A stretch of 64,000 nt of DNA from Nitrososphaeraceae archaeon (GTDB taxonomy: Archaea; Thermoproteota; Nitrososphaeria; Nitrososphaerales; Nitrososphaeraceae): NCBI GenBank assembly GCA_009377575.1, contig WHTU01000008.1, positions 29,134 to 93,133 on the forward strand, read 5' to 3'. Of the stretch, positions 17,483 to 26,778 are shown piece by piece; the first letter of the stretch is position 1; each line of letters opens with the position of its first letter. Under the pieces are notes generated by a model, which made no database searches, was not told the origin of the DNA, and worked only from the letters and a program-made list of their open reading frames with translations. The position numbers were made by a program, and so were the translations under genes.

Positions 17483-18649
17483 ATGAAAAGGTTTTCAAAT
17501 AGTCATAGTGTTGTTTATAATCTAGAAGGTAAACCAAAAATTGTGGCACCTTTATTCCTTACCTCCATTGCCGTCTTAATAGTTTTAGTGGTCAATGCGA
17601 GCACCGGAAGCATTGCATATTCTCAGATTATGCCGACGAATAGCAGTATTAACACAATTGAAAATAAAACGATATCTCCACAGATGGAGATAAAAAATAT
17701 GACTTCAAATCAAACTGTAGTTAAAGACGGACAAAATACTAATGAAAGTGGAATTCTCTCTAATTCGTCACTAAATAATACATTACAAAATAATGCGAGT
17801 AGTTTAGAAAATGCTACCAAACCACAAAGTATAATCCCGCAAGTTAAGATCACATCACTTACCAAAGGTCAAGAAGTTTATGCAGGCACGTTGTCAATCA
17901 ATGGCGTATCTTCTGACAATTCGTCAAGTGGATGTGATGTATATGTTCTACTGAACGGTATCAAACCCTATCAGAGAGTCACTCCTGCGGGTCAAGGTGA
18001 TCCCAGTAATAGTACCACGGATTATTCGATGTGGCGATTCACTTTTTTACCAACCTATGGACTGATTGCAGAAGGAGATAACAAGATGACCGCAAAAATT
18101 ACGTGTATAAATGGTAGTATCAATGCTACGAAATTCAATAGTCTTAATGTAACTGGTGTATTATCCAACGTCATCAATTCAAATACATCGATACCACAAA
18201 CTGTAAATTCCTTGCAAGGCAGTGACAATGCCACCACAAATAGCGCTGATAATGTTCAAGGGAACTCAACTTCTCTAAAGTCTACGTATTCTCCACCTGT
18301 GGATGTTCACCAAACCCCTACAACTGGTGGTATAACACCGCAGACTAACTACTATGGGATAACTCCTTCGTCTCCCCACATTGATGAAATTCCAATTCAA
18401 AATTCTTCTCTTACTGAACAGGAAGAGCAAAAGCCTATGAACGGCATTTCCATTCTTGAAGACAAGGATCTAGATAGTGATCAGCTCGACTCTGTTGATA
18501 AGGAAATATCAGTACAAACAAAGAGGGCCGTCGACGAATTTATATCCAAGGTCCAAGGCACAGTTGAAGAGCGGATAGAAGAAGCCTTAAGGATGAGAAC
18601 TCCATTTCAACTTGTTACCCCAACGCCATTTGATTCTGAGGATGACTAG
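17483..18649 (+). CDS. Secreted Asn/Ser-rich surface protein with Ig-like core
   Basis: This 388-residue protein starts at ATG 17483 with a GGAGG element 10-14 bases upstream. A hydrophobic signal or anchor (PLFLTSIAVLIVLVVNAS) follows a polar N terminus. Residues about 50-115 and 225-310 are Asn/Ser/Thr-rich with many N-x-S/T sequons, typical of glycosylated archaeal surface proteins. Between them a beta-rich core (about 118-225; QVKITSLTKGQEVYAGTLSINGVSSD, CDVYVLLNG, MTAKITCINGS) looks like an Ig-like fold. The C terminus is a charged helix (VDKEISVQTKRAVDEFISKVQGTVEERIEEAL). Probably a cell-envelope component. No enzymatic motif. Confidence 0.7.
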   Translation: MKRFSNSHSVVYNLEGKPKIVAPLFLTSIAVLIVLVVNASTGSIAYSQIMPTNSSINTIENKTISPQMEIKNMTSNQTVVKDGQNTNESGILSNSSLNNTLQNNASSLENATKPQSIIPQVKITSLTKGQEVYAGTLSINGVSSDNSSSGCDVYVLLNGIKPYQRVTPAGQGDPSNSTTDYSMWRFTFLPTYGLIAEGDNKMTAKITCINGSINATKFNSLNVTGVLSNVINSNTSIPQTVNSLQGSDNATTNSADNVQGNSTSLKSTYSPPVDVHQTPTTGGITPQTNYYGITPSSPHIDEIPIQNSSLTEQEEQKPMNGISILEDKDLDSDQLDSVDKEISVQTKRAVDEFISKVQGTVEERIEEALRMRTPFQLVTPTPFDSEDD

Positions 18650-18681
18650 ATAGCTAACCGACAAATGGTTGAACTCTTGAT

Positions 18682-19065
18682 TTGTATTATACTATAGAGG
18701 GAGGGATTGATGCTTATACGATTATTATTATAGGATATATTGAATACTCGGCAGAGTCGTCAGCCATCACATCAGTAGATAAATACACGCAATTGAATTT
18801 GGCCATCTATCTGTCCGAAGCGTTTACTAAGATTGTGGCACATAATCGTAATCTTAATTTTTATCATAATAGATCTCAGATCATTAGAATACTAATTCAA
18901 TTTCGCCGATTCATTATTTCTCAGTGGCCACAAATGGCATACAATACAATGATTGAGATAGGTCAACGCGCACCGGAAGAAAGTTTCAATAGAAAGCTCT
19001 TTCGTATAGTAGTACATAAAGCTCAAATTGGTTTGAGTAAGCAAGGATGGTTTTTGTTTGACTAA
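18682..19065 (+). CDS. Hypothetical protein
   Basis: A 127-codon frame opens at TTG 18682, 33 bases after the preceding stop. The first third is of doubtful quality. The second half (SQIIRILIQFRRFIISQWPQ, EIGQRAPEESFNRKLFRIVVHKAQIGL) looks like genuine helical protein with basic residues. I recognise no family. The real start may lie further inside. Confidence 0.35.
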   Translation: MYYTIEGGIDAYTIIIIGYIEYSAESSAITSVDKYTQLNLAIYLSEAFTKIVAHNRNLNFYHNRSQIIRILIQFRRFIISQWPQMAYNTMIEIGQRAPEESFNRKLFRIVVHKAQIGLSKQGWFLFD

Positions 19066-19122
19066 TTTTAATTCTCGTGATGGGACGCTGTTGCTAGTAA
19101 TTAGGCAAAAAAAAGGTATGCG

Positions 19123-19725
19123 TTAACTTGGATTCAAACCTTGATTTACACATTGCCAATCTTCGATGTTCATATCAAAATCACACTTAATGTCGATAAT
19201 TGGGACATCGAGGCCCTCTACTGATCCTATTACATTTGAAACCTCTTCGATTATACTTTGATTAACTGTGGCTGAATCCACGAACGGGTTGGGTAGAGTT
19301 AAGTCATCTGGGGCCTGTGAGTCGGTGGACGATAAAGTAGAGACATTTCCTGCTTTAATATATCCAATTGTAGGGGATTTATTAAGATCATCGCGTACCG
19401 CAGATATAATAGCATTCTCCGCACCCTTTAATGACTCGCTGTTCCCAGAAATAGTATAAGTAGTATCAAAAGCACCTAAGAATTCGGTCTCATTATTCAC
19501 TATATTATAAGTTGTCATAGACTCTTTAACTATTTGAACAACATTAGGTTCCGCTTCATCTGTGGTTTGACCGGAACCCGATGCCATATACATTCCCGCA
19601 GGATCCTTTAGTGACAAGAACGAAGTGGGCACCATAAAAGATAGTAAAACGGCAAAAACAATAATTGCATTTAGGTGCGGGTTTAGCATTTCTTTTGGCA
19701 GGTCAAGTGTCATTGGATGTCTCAT
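19123..19725 (-). CDS. Secreted or membrane-anchored protein of unknown function
   Basis: This 200-residue protein starts at ATG 19725. A signal/anchor helix (LNAIIVFAVLLSFMVPTSFLSL) lies at about residues 17-40. The outside part is acidic and beta/alpha mixed: EPNVVQIVKESMTTYNIVNNETEFLGAFDTTYTISG, GAENAIISAVRDDLNKSP, then VSNVIGSVEGLDVPIIDIKCDFDMNIEDWQCVN with two Cys near the end that could pair. I do not recognise a family. An upstream TATA-like GAGTATAAAAGC (plus strand 19740) is in the right place for this gene. Confidence 0.6.
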   Translation of the reverse strand: MRHPMTLDLPKEMLNPHLNAIIVFAVLLSFMVPTSFLSLKDPAGMYMASGSGQTTDEAEPNVVQIVKESMTTYNIVNNETEFLGAFDTTYTISGNSESLKGAENAIISAVRDDLNKSPTIGYIKAGNVSTLSSTDSQAPDDLTLPNPFVDSATVNQSIIEEVSNVIGSVEGLDVPIIDIKCDFDMNIEDWQCVNQGLNPS

Positions 19726-20181
19726 TTTCTAATATTCAGAGAGTATAAAAGCATATTTATTTCATTCAGACTTCAACTAGCTTGATTAAGGATTTAAATA
19801 GCCTATTCAATATTTAATCTAACGAAATGCCAACTCAATGGGAATCAAGGTGCTATTACCTGTTTTTGATCAAAAGCAGCCGGTTAATTTCCATACAACT
19901 TGTCACAGTTCCACGCATGTGATGATCGAGAGAGAGAATACTTCTCCAAATTATAAGGGAGACTCACAGGAAATTTATAGATACTTGGACTTATTTTTCT
20001 GTCATTGATAGGGCTAAATCGGTATTGCACGCAAGTAGGTCCACGTTAATGGATATCATTACTATTCTTTTGCACCAAGCTATTGCATTTGATTTTATCC
20101 ACTTTTCATTCAAAATCAGAACAGAATATATTGCCTATCTCCAACAAGGAACATTGTTACAATTGAAATGTAAATATAATT
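19726..20181. other. Spacer of about 450 bases
   Basis: It holds the divergent promoters of the flanking genes. The frame running from 20025 into the DUF192 gene is open but not conserved in character before 20182. Confidence 0.4.
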
Positions 20182-20702
20182 ATGAAACAGTTCTTGAATT
20201 CAAGACGCTAATCGTATTGCTGTCGTTGGTCCTCATAGCGGTCCCTGGCTTCAAACTTATGTCTAGTGACGCTATAGGACAAAGTGAAAGAACAAAATCT
20301 GAAGAATTAAACGCTACATCTCTCCCCAATAAAGTAAAAATTACGATTAATAATGTCAATCTGCAAGCGGATGTAGCACTTTCGTCTGAAGAACAGACAA
20401 AAGGTCTTTCAATAAAGGATAGTCTCAAATCTAATGAAGGAATGATATTCCCTTACGAGTCTCCACGGACTCTAAGCTTCTGGATGAAAGATATGAAATT
20501 TCCCATAGATATCCTCTGGCTGGATGCTGACAAAAAAGTAGTCCATATTGAAGAGGGTCTTCAACCGTGCAGCCCATTACTACCTTGTCCATCATATACC
20601 CCAGACGTTCAGGCACAATATGTTCTGGAAACGGTCGCAGGTTTCTCATCTGCCAATGGAATTACTACGGGTACTCCTGTTGAATTCAATCTGTCAACAT
20701 AG
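20182..20702 (+). CDS. DUF192 protein, signal peptide frameshifted
   Basis: The C-terminal 120 residues are a clear DUF192 domain: VKITINNVNLQADVALSSEEQTKGLS, EGMIFPYESPRTLSFWMKDMKFPIDILWLDADKKVV, YVLETVAGFSSANGI. These small beta-barrel proteins are usually exported. The frame extends upstream without a good start, only TTGs from 20025. An ATG at 20182 in another frame begins MKQFL, and one extra base at about 20197 would fuse it to FKTLIVLLSLVLIAVPG, giving a textbook signal peptide. I therefore place the start at 20182 and infer a 1-base deletion. Function of DUF192 is unknown. A bidirectional hairpin terminator follows. Confidence 0.75.
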
Positions 20703-20845
20703 GACATTATTCTAATCCTTATTTTGCTATAGACGTCGGATCTAGTATGCAAATCCAAGTACTCGCCCGTGGAATCTATTTCAATATAATTTTAAAATCA
20801 AATATAAAATAAGAACACAGTACTAAGATTCGTGCTGCGCACTAA

Positions 20846-20869
20846 AAAGAATCATGGATTAGATTCTTT
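20846..20869. terminator. Hairpin between convergent genes
   Basis: AAAGAATC (20846-20853) and GATTCTTT (20862-20869) are perfect complements over an 8-base loop, flanked by A-runs (T-runs on the minus strand). It lies between the convergent DUF192 and Ala/Asp-rich genes and may serve both. Confidence 0.45.
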
Positions 20870-20920
20870 AAAAAAAAATATCTGGGGAGCTTTTTGAGTA
20901 GCGTGTCAAGTCAGCTCAAT

Positions 20921-21232
20921 CTAGCCTGTTGCCGCTGCCGCAGCCGCTGATCCGCCTGAAGCTGCACTTGCTGCTGATGAAGATCCTGCTGCCGCTGCCG
21001 CTGCCGCTGATCCTCCGTCATCTCCATCATCGTCGTCGTCGCAACCAGAAGCAGCTGCCGCAGCCGCGCTATCATCTGCCGCCGCCGCTGATCCACAGTC
21101 ATCATCGTCGTCATCACCGCCTACGAAGGCATGTTGCGGAGCCAACATCAAACTAGGGATTGCTAGACCCAAGGTCAACAAAGCTAATAATGTTATAGAT
21201 AACTTTGACTTCATTGTAGACAAATTATGCAT
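20921..21232 (-). CDS. Secreted Asp/Ala low-complexity protein
   Basis: This 103-residue protein starts at ATG 21232, or the ATG six codons later (MKSKLSITLLALLTLGLAIPSLMLA). The signal peptide ends near QHAFV. The mature chain is only Asp runs (six and five in a row), Ala runs and Ser/Gly, with two Cys at similar positions before and after the first Ala block. Codon use is strongly biased to GCN and GAN repeats. No domain. Possibly a surface polymer-like or metal-binding peptide. Opposite-strand frames over the same repeats are shadows. Confidence 0.6.
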   Translation of the reverse strand: MHNLSTMKSKLSITLLALLTLGLAIPSLMLAPQHAFVGGDDDDDDCGSAAAADDSAAAAAASGCDDDDDGDDGGSAAAAAAAGSSSAASAASGGSAAAAAATG

Positions 21233-21479
21233 AACATTAAAAGTTATAGAAAGTTTTTCACTTGTACTTGTATCTTTGTTACCTAAGATATCTATATTTT
21301 TTCTAAATATACTAGTTTGATAGCTTCCCCTAACCCAGGATCCAGATAGTATAAGAGACCTTTAAAATAAAAAATGACAGCCACACCTTATCATATTGTA
21401 GATACTTAATTCATTTCTGTAAAATAGTATCTTAATATTAATATTCCATAATGAAAATCTAGATTACAGGATTGGAATA

Positions 21480-21773
21480 GTGCTGCGGAAGAATTTGGTA
21501 GTAGTGATGATGGTGATATGTACGCTAAGCTTTGTCGTGTTTACAATGACAAACTTTAACGCATTTGCGCAAACTAGTTGCTCAGCTCAGGAGAATGCTG
21601 CTTGTGCACAGTCAGATCTGTCTCTCCCCATCCCTTCAGAAAATGATATCGTACCGCCGGGCGTACAACAACAGCTACCAGACCACTCACAGGATAATGA
21701 AGAGGACTTTGGCGGTCAAGATGATAATGGTAACAATAATGATGGAAATACTTTCCTTCTGCCATTCCCATGA
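21480..21773 (+). CDS. Small secreted acidic protein
   Basis: This 97-residue protein starts at GTG 21480. The signal peptide MLRKNLVVVMMVICTLSFVVFTMTNFNAFAQ is clear. The mature part has two Cys in TSCSAQENAACAQSD, a Pro-rich middle (PIPSENDIVPPGVQQQLPD) and an acidic Asp/Asn/Gly tail ending in FLLPFP. Like its neighbours it is exported and has no enzymatic motif. Function unknown. Confidence 0.6.
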   Translation: MLRKNLVVVMMVICTLSFVVFTMTNFNAFAQTSCSAQENAACAQSDLSLPIPSENDIVPPGVQQQLPDHSQDNEEDFGGQDDNGNNNDGNTFLLPFP

Positions 21774-21865
21774 CGATAAGAATCGTAATGTGGTTTGAAG
21801 ATTCTCAAACCTATTCAATTACCCCCATTGAATGGTTGGTAGCACATTTTTTCTGATAATTAAGG

Positions 21866-22057
21866 ATGTTTGAAGTGAGTTATGACGAGCATGATACACC
21901 AATACATTCCTCTAGATTGAGGCGTTTGTCATGTCATCATGCCAAAATGTATCACCCAAAACGTAAGACATCTCCAAGAATAAAACAGGAATTCATCCAG
22001 GACTACGTTGCTAGTCTGACTGTTTACTATGGAAGAGAACGTGAATCACCATTTTGA
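21866..22057 (+). CDS. Possible small basic protein
   Basis: A 63-codon frame starts at ATG 21866 (MFEVSYDEHDTPIHSSRLRRL). It is His/Arg/Lys-rich in the centre and ends YYGRERESPF. No domain or clear promoter. It could be a chance frame. Confidence 0.3.
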   Translation: MFEVSYDEHDTPIHSSRLRRLSCHHAKMYHPKRKTSPRIKQEFIQDYVASLTVYYGRERESPF

Positions 22058-22298
22058 AATCAATTGATACTTTAGCGGTCAGACTCATTAAGATTCTCTG
22101 AAGTCTGATTTCTAATTAGATAACACTGAATATGCCAAAGATGTCATCTAAAAAATGCACATCTGCATGCTGCACGCTATTTCACCATTGAAAGGGTATT
22201 GAGATAAGTAGCAGCTTAATCATTAATCAAATGCTCTAAACATACAATATTGAAGCATCCCCATGCGATCATATTTTGTGATCAAATGGGGCGAAGGC

Positions 22299-22745
22299 TT
22301 ACGTGTCACTAACATGATCACTATCAATACCCCAACTCCATTTCTTTCTGGGAGTTATTTTTATTGAATAGACAGTTTCAAAATATCCATGTTTTTCCAA
22401 GGAAGCCCCTTGTCGTTTGGTGATCTCTGCATCACCGTACACTCTAATCCCTCGAGGCTGCCAAGGTTTGATACTTATTAGATCATCAATTACCAGTGCC
22501 ACTAAACTATTTCTGAGAACGTTCTTGTACTTGGTAGATTGGGGCATATTGAATCCCCCGATGTAAAAATATTCGCCATCAAAGTAAAAACCCACAGGTA
22601 CAACATCTGGTTGGAAAGTTATCGATGTATTGCCTTCTGATTGATAATCAGGCCTTGTCCTGACTTCAGCAGCTGTTGCAATTCGTGCGAGACGTTGAGA
22701 CTTGATATACTCAACCTCTTTCCCCGAAAATATCGATACCATCAT
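22299..22745 (-). CDS. PPOX-class flavin/F420-dependent oxidoreductase
   Basis: This 148-residue protein has the pyridoxamine-phosphate-oxidase split-barrel pattern: an N-terminal helix (SGKEVEYIKSQRLARIATA), the strand pair DVVPVGFYFDGEYFYIGGFN, QSTKYKNVLRNSLVALVIDDL, and PRGIRVYGDAEI. Such single-domain proteins bind FMN or F420 and reduce small substrates, and F420-type members are common in Nitrososphaeria. The start is the first or second of two tandem ATGs at 22745. The C terminus (WSWGID) resembles family members that end around a conserved Trp. Substrate unknown. Confidence 0.8.
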   Translation of the reverse strand: MMVSIFSGKEVEYIKSQRLARIATAAEVRTRPDYQSEGNTSITFQPDVVPVGFYFDGEYFYIGGFNMPQSTKYKNVLRNSLVALVIDDLISIKPWQPRGIRVYGDAEITKRQGASLEKHGYFETVYSIKITPRKKWSWGIDSDHVSDT

Positions 22746-23185
22746 CGGATTCTCCTTGTCGCTAACAGACTGTTGGCCAGTAAGTTAATAATCGTTTGTC
22801 ATGCGAGAATCAGCTCTTTTCACAGTTTACATAATTTGTAAAAAAATCTATTCGTCAAGCAATTTTAAAGAGGAAGGGAACTAGAGTCCGATTCTTCAAC
22901 ACATTAACAGTCTACGGGTTAAATGGTATTCTAAAGATGTGCAAGAAAATCATTTAGCTGGGGTGGTCATCAATGGGGCAACTTAAAATCGAGTTTGCAG
23001 TCGAACTTCTGACCCCCGTCCTAATTTGACTGCCGTACTAATACACAATCAGGTATTTCTTCAAACAAATAAAAAGTTAAACACTTTAATCGTAAATTGG
23101 CTCCTTAACCTAACTTCCTCGACATACCACCAGATGTTTAGCATTTCTTTTACGTTTACGAGCAATCTTTCGAATAATATCCAAA

Positions 23186-23491
23186 TCATGTATGCTTATT
23201 TGGAACCAGTAACTGTCTTTTCTGCATTTTCGAAGCAGCTGGAGGAACCTGAATTGTGGTGGTATCTACAAAGTTGGATTGGATCTTTGTTTTGAACTTC
23301 ATTAGACGGGGTTTAAGTCTTAACCGTTGTCTACAACATGGACACCATAGTCCTGACCAGTTCACAAAAACCTCACAAATCTGACACCGCTTCTGACCAC
23401 TCACGTATCTCCCCACACCATACCGTTTGTGAGCCCTGTACCTTGTGCACAGCCCCTTACAAACCATATCTATCCAGATTGTACCATTCAT
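23186..23491 (-). CDS. Conserved Nitrososphaeria zinc-ribbon protein
   Basis: This is a 101-residue protein. The core VCKGLCTRYRAHK, GRYVSGQKRCQICEVFVNWSGLWCPCC and RLRLKPR carries at least six Cys (CxxxC, CxxC and CPCC) and is a pattern I recognise as widespread in Thaumarchaeota. It may bind two metals. The C-terminal 30 residues are less typical. The start may be ATG 23491 or the ATG at residue 9 (MVCKG). A TATA-like CATATATG lies about 20 bases upstream on the minus strand. The role is unknown, though the basic KPR tail suggests nucleic-acid contact. An overlapping plus frame is a shadow. Confidence 0.75.
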   Translation of the reverse strand: MNGTIWIDMVCKGLCTRYRAHKRYGVGRYVSGQKRCQICEVFVNWSGLWCPCCRQRLRLKPRLMKFKTKIQSNFVDTTTIQVPPAASKMQKRQLLVPNKHT

Positions 23492-23649
23492 TAATGACTA
23501 CATATATGAAGGTTAAGATGTAATAGCCCAATTGAATTTCAAATTTGGTCGTATAGCCCCTGTATATTCAAGAATGGTTTTATTATTCTATCAATCTGCA
23601 CGAAACGAAATCAGCGTCTATCTAGTCGAAGACTTGGCGTGTCATTGGT

Positions 23650-25038
23650 CTAACCATTCTTCTTCCTGCTCCTTACGAAATCAAAGATGTAGGTAGAAAA
23701 TCCTCCTACAAACCCTGCCGCTATTAGGGATATCAAAGTACCATAAGAGCTCCAGAAATCCTTTATCATTTCAGGAGTTGAAGGAGGCTCTAATACCGAA
23801 AAAGTCAGATTAACAAATCTGGTAACGAAATTCTCAGTTGGAACAGAAAGATTCATCCCGGGCAGGTTGATGAATTCTGAAGGAAATAAGGTCCCAGTCG
23901 ATATGTTTACTAATACTGGGACAGAGTGAAGCCCCAGATTCGTCCCCTCTGGAGCGCTTAATCTAAATGAAGCAGGTTGGGTAACAGAAGAGGTCGTGTT
24001 ATCAGTTTCACGGCTAATTTCTTGAATTTCAATATCTGAAGAATCTTCTTCCGGTAAAAAAGAAATAGAATTGGGGAGACTGCCAGAACTGGACTCAAGT
24101 TGTAACCCTACCTCTTTCTCTTCGCCACGCACAATTTCTATTGGAGATGGTGTGGTCAAAAATGAATATGTGGGAGGAGGGATGTCAATCCAACTGCTTA
24201 GATCTACAACTATCTTGGATATGCCATCGTCAGCCGTTTTATTGGTAGGAGACGAAGTCGATCTATAGTTATAGTCATTAACATCCTCGTCTATTCGGTT
24301 GTGTCGATCTCCGTAAATCACAAGAGCATAATATAAAACCTTAAACCGAGCGGGTGATGTAATTGAATCTAGCTCCAGTGGAATCAAAACGTGAGTTTGG
24401 TTTTCGTCAAAAAATCCAGTAAAATTACTTTGCAACTCTAATGTGCGCGAATGCTCTGGTGATGAATATTCCACGAGAAGGCTATTCCAGTTTCCAACCG
24501 TTGAATTCCATTGTATTTCTCGTTGGAAGTCAACACCATATTTTCCTGTATTTTTGTTATTATCTGAATCCACCAATACCCCATAAACTATCGCCTTGGC
24601 CCCTAATATTGATGGATTGGACATCACCTTTCCTCCGAGCCAAAGGGTCGCATTAAGAATTTCTCCCTTCGCGTTAGAGTATGTTACTGTCTGAATATCG
24701 GTGGAGTTGTCATAAAAAGCAGTATAGTCAGCACTCCCCTGAATATATTCATCAAGTGAGGTGAGGTTGGAACCAATCTTAGAAACTTGGATTCCATCTC
24801 GGGCGCCAGTGTTTACTTCTTGCCGAGAAAACAGGGGCATCTCAGGAGAGGGAGACATCTCAGCCGACGAAGGAGTTAAAAAAGGAGGTGCTGAGGCAAT
24901 ATTGGAAACTTCTTGAGCGTAGAGGCGATTATCCATAACCTCATGGTCAATTTGTATATAGCAGCTTATCAGAATGCTTAGCAGTGGTAATAACATGACT
25001 CGCACTATTTTTGGGCTATAATATCGTCCCATTCGCAA
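23650..25038 (-). CDS. Surface protein with C-terminal membrane anchor
   Basis: This 462-residue protein starts at ATG 25038. The signal peptide is IVRVMLLPLLSILISCYIQI. The body is beta-rich with many N-glycosylation sequons: IQTVTYSNAKGEILNATLWLGG, KAIVYGVLVDSDNNKNTGKYGVDFQREIQWN, FDENQTHVLIPLELDSI, then a second Ig-like region (SPIEIVRGEEKEVGLQLESSSG, SVPVLVNIST). A single transmembrane helix (LISLIAAGFVGGFSTYIF) precedes a basic tail RSRKKNG, so the protein faces outward with a short cytoplasmic end. The DSDNNKNTG stretch resembles a calcium-binding loop. Function unknown. Confidence 0.7.
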   Translation of the reverse strand: MRMGRYYSPKIVRVMLLPLLSILISCYIQIDHEVMDNRLYAQEVSNIASAPPFLTPSSAEMSPSPEMPLFSRQEVNTGARDGIQVSKIGSNLTSLDEYIQGSADYTAFYDNSTDIQTVTYSNAKGEILNATLWLGGKVMSNPSILGAKAIVYGVLVDSDNNKNTGKYGVDFQREIQWNSTVGNWNSLLVEYSSPEHSRTLELQSNFTGFFDENQTHVLIPLELDSITSPARFKVLYYALVIYGDRHNRIDEDVNDYNYRSTSSPTNKTADDGISKIVVDLSSWIDIPPPTYSFLTTPSPIEIVRGEEKEVGLQLESSSGSLPNSISFLPEEDSSDIEIQEISRETDNTTSSVTQPASFRLSAPEGTNLGLHSVPVLVNISTGTLFPSEFINLPGMNLSVPTENFVTRFVNLTFSVLEPPSTPEMIKDFWSSYGTLISLIAAGFVGGFSTYIFDFVRSRKKNG

Positions 25039-25415
25039 TTACTCTCTTCCTACTTTGATGGATTCTTTCGTCGCGATATAATAAGTAGTATTGTCGGTTA
25101 TGATATTCTAACAATCGCAACTTGAAGTTCCTAAGAAGAACATTCACCTTAGGATCTAGTGGGAAGAGTGAACAGTATGTCTCTATTATTGCATCATAAA
25201 GAACTCAACAAATTCGTAGTACGCCAGAGCGGTGATGTGGTCAGTGAGCAACTTAATTCATTATTGGGATTAGATATCGGCTGAATTGGGTCGGTTATAA
25301 TCGCCATTCACATCAGAAACACTAGATAAATGCCTTGTTTGGAAGATTTGATATCATTTAACAATATCAAAAGAGTTTAATATCAAGACAGAAAACAACT
25401 CTAAAAGAAAAGAAA

Positions 25416-25423
25416 AAGGAGGA
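25416..25423 (+). promoter_or_regulatory. Shine-Dalgarno site deciding the start at 25430
   Basis: AAGGAGGA ends 6 bases before ATG 25430. A competing ATG at 25426 is in another frame and too close, so 25430 is the supported start. Confidence 0.5.
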
Positions 25424-25429
25424 AAATGC

Positions 25430-26050
25430 ATGGAAGGCCCAACTACAATAATGCCAAGTCATATATTTCTAATGTCCGTTTTTCTTGGTGTGCTACTTTC
25501 AATGTTGGTGGTTATTACGGGATTGCAAGCCACAATAGTAGCTATAACTGTCGACAACTCGACCAACCAGAATTCAACGATTGATTCACATCGCCAGGAC
25601 GCTTCTCCCCCTACAGAAAGGATAACCACCACTAACAACTCATTAGTTCAGCCAGTTCTTTTAGCACCGATTAAGATCTCCGGTGATAACGTATTCATAG
25701 TTTGGCCGGACAATAAAACAAAACCATTTCTAACGGCAGGGGCTGGCACTGACATTATGGCCAATATATCTGACTCTATGCTTCCTAATTGGGAAATCTT
25801 CTTTGTAAGGAGCTCTGATGCAGGAAAAACGTTCGGCATCCCACTTAATTTAAGCAACTCTCCTAATGGAACTTCAACAGGACCTGAGTTAGATATCCAC
25901 GAAAACAACGAGGGGATAAATAGCGTATTCGTCACTTTTTGGGATAATAAAACTGGCAATCATGCCCCGTACCTAGTCTTAAGCCGTGACGATGGGACCA
26001 CGTTTACTAGTCCAATTAAACTCAATACTAGCCAAGAATATCTAGAGTGA
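25430..26050 (+). CDS. Secreted sialidase-like (Asp-box) beta-propeller fragment
   Basis: This 206-residue protein has a signal peptide or anchor (HIFLMSVFLGVLLSMLVVITGLQATIVAI) and a polar Asn/Thr linker. It then carries BNR/Asp-box elements: KISGDNVFIVWPDN, FFVRSSDAGKTFGIPLNLS, SVFVTFWDNKTGNHAPYLVLSRDDGTTFTSPIKL. Full propellers of this type need six or seven blades; only about two are present, so the gene is short or truncated after 26050. It is likely an extracellular carbohydrate- or protein-binding surface protein. A clear ribosome-binding site supports the start. Confidence 0.65.
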   Translation: MEGPTTIMPSHIFLMSVFLGVLLSMLVVITGLQATIVAITVDNSTNQNSTIDSHRQDASPPTERITTTNNSLVQPVLLAPIKISGDNVFIVWPDNKTKPFLTAGAGTDIMANISDSMLPNWEIFFVRSSDAGKTFGIPLNLSNSPNGTSTGPELDIHENNEGINSVFVTFWDNKTGNHAPYLVLSRDDGTTFTSPIKLNTSQEYLE

Positions 26051-26333
26051 GAATGTAGTAGGCAATTAAGTAATTGGACTTGTAAAAAATTATTGTTACC
26101 AACACAACGCGGAGGTACAGTAACAACTAATACCGACATAAACTGATATGGACACCTATCATGCTCAACCGACTGGAGGACCATTCCGTACCAAGTCGAC
26201 TAGAAACATGATCGCCAAGTGCATTCCTAGCGCTATACGACTTCTAGAAGTGTGTCAAACATTCATGGTATCCTAAAAGCAGCGTGATACAGATATCCAT
26301 AATTAGGTTGAATGTATACTTTATTGCGCATGA

Positions 26334-26546
26334 ATGAAGCCAGAGGGTAGGCTTGGAAAATTCTGGGAGGACTATTTACAGATGGAGGCAAGAAGACATT
26401 TTGAAGAGTTATCATCTGTTTCGTACGAGTTAATTGCAGGTAGGACCAATTATTGTCCGAAACATGAAGAGATGTATTTGAAGCTTCTCAGGATAGATAT
26501 GATATGGCTAATGGGTGATATGATATGGTTCAAAGAAAAAGAATAG
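26334..26546 (+). CDS. Small hypothetical protein
   Basis: This 70-residue frame starts at ATG 26334 (MKPEGRLGKFWEDYLQ). It is helical in character (WEDYLQMEARRHFEELSSVSYELIAG), has CPKHEE in the middle and a repeated DMIWxxxDMIWF end. No known domain. It sits alone in a spacer. Confidence 0.45.
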   Translation: MKPEGRLGKFWEDYLQMEARRHFEELSSVSYELIAGRTNYCPKHEEMYLKLLRIDMIWLMGDMIWFKEKE

Positions 26547-26778
26547 GATTCTAAAATGATTAATTGTCTCTATTAATATTGCGATCCTTCAGGTTGGCTG
26601 CATTGTCCCAAGCGGTCGGATTAATTCCTATTGCAGATCCTAAGCAACATTAGGTCAATTGAATCCAGCTAGATGCTGGGAAACAGTACCTAAAAATCTC
26701 ATATTCGAGATTCTGAATCTTGAGGAATCTGACTTCACATAGCATAAGGAGTTCACATTAATTAGGAATCGAGATATC

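Noticed and set aside
20911..21156. Two other frames across the Ala/Asp gene
   Set aside because: Leu/Pro/Arg or Met/Thr/Gln runs are translations of the same GC-rich triplet repeats; only one frame has a signal peptide.
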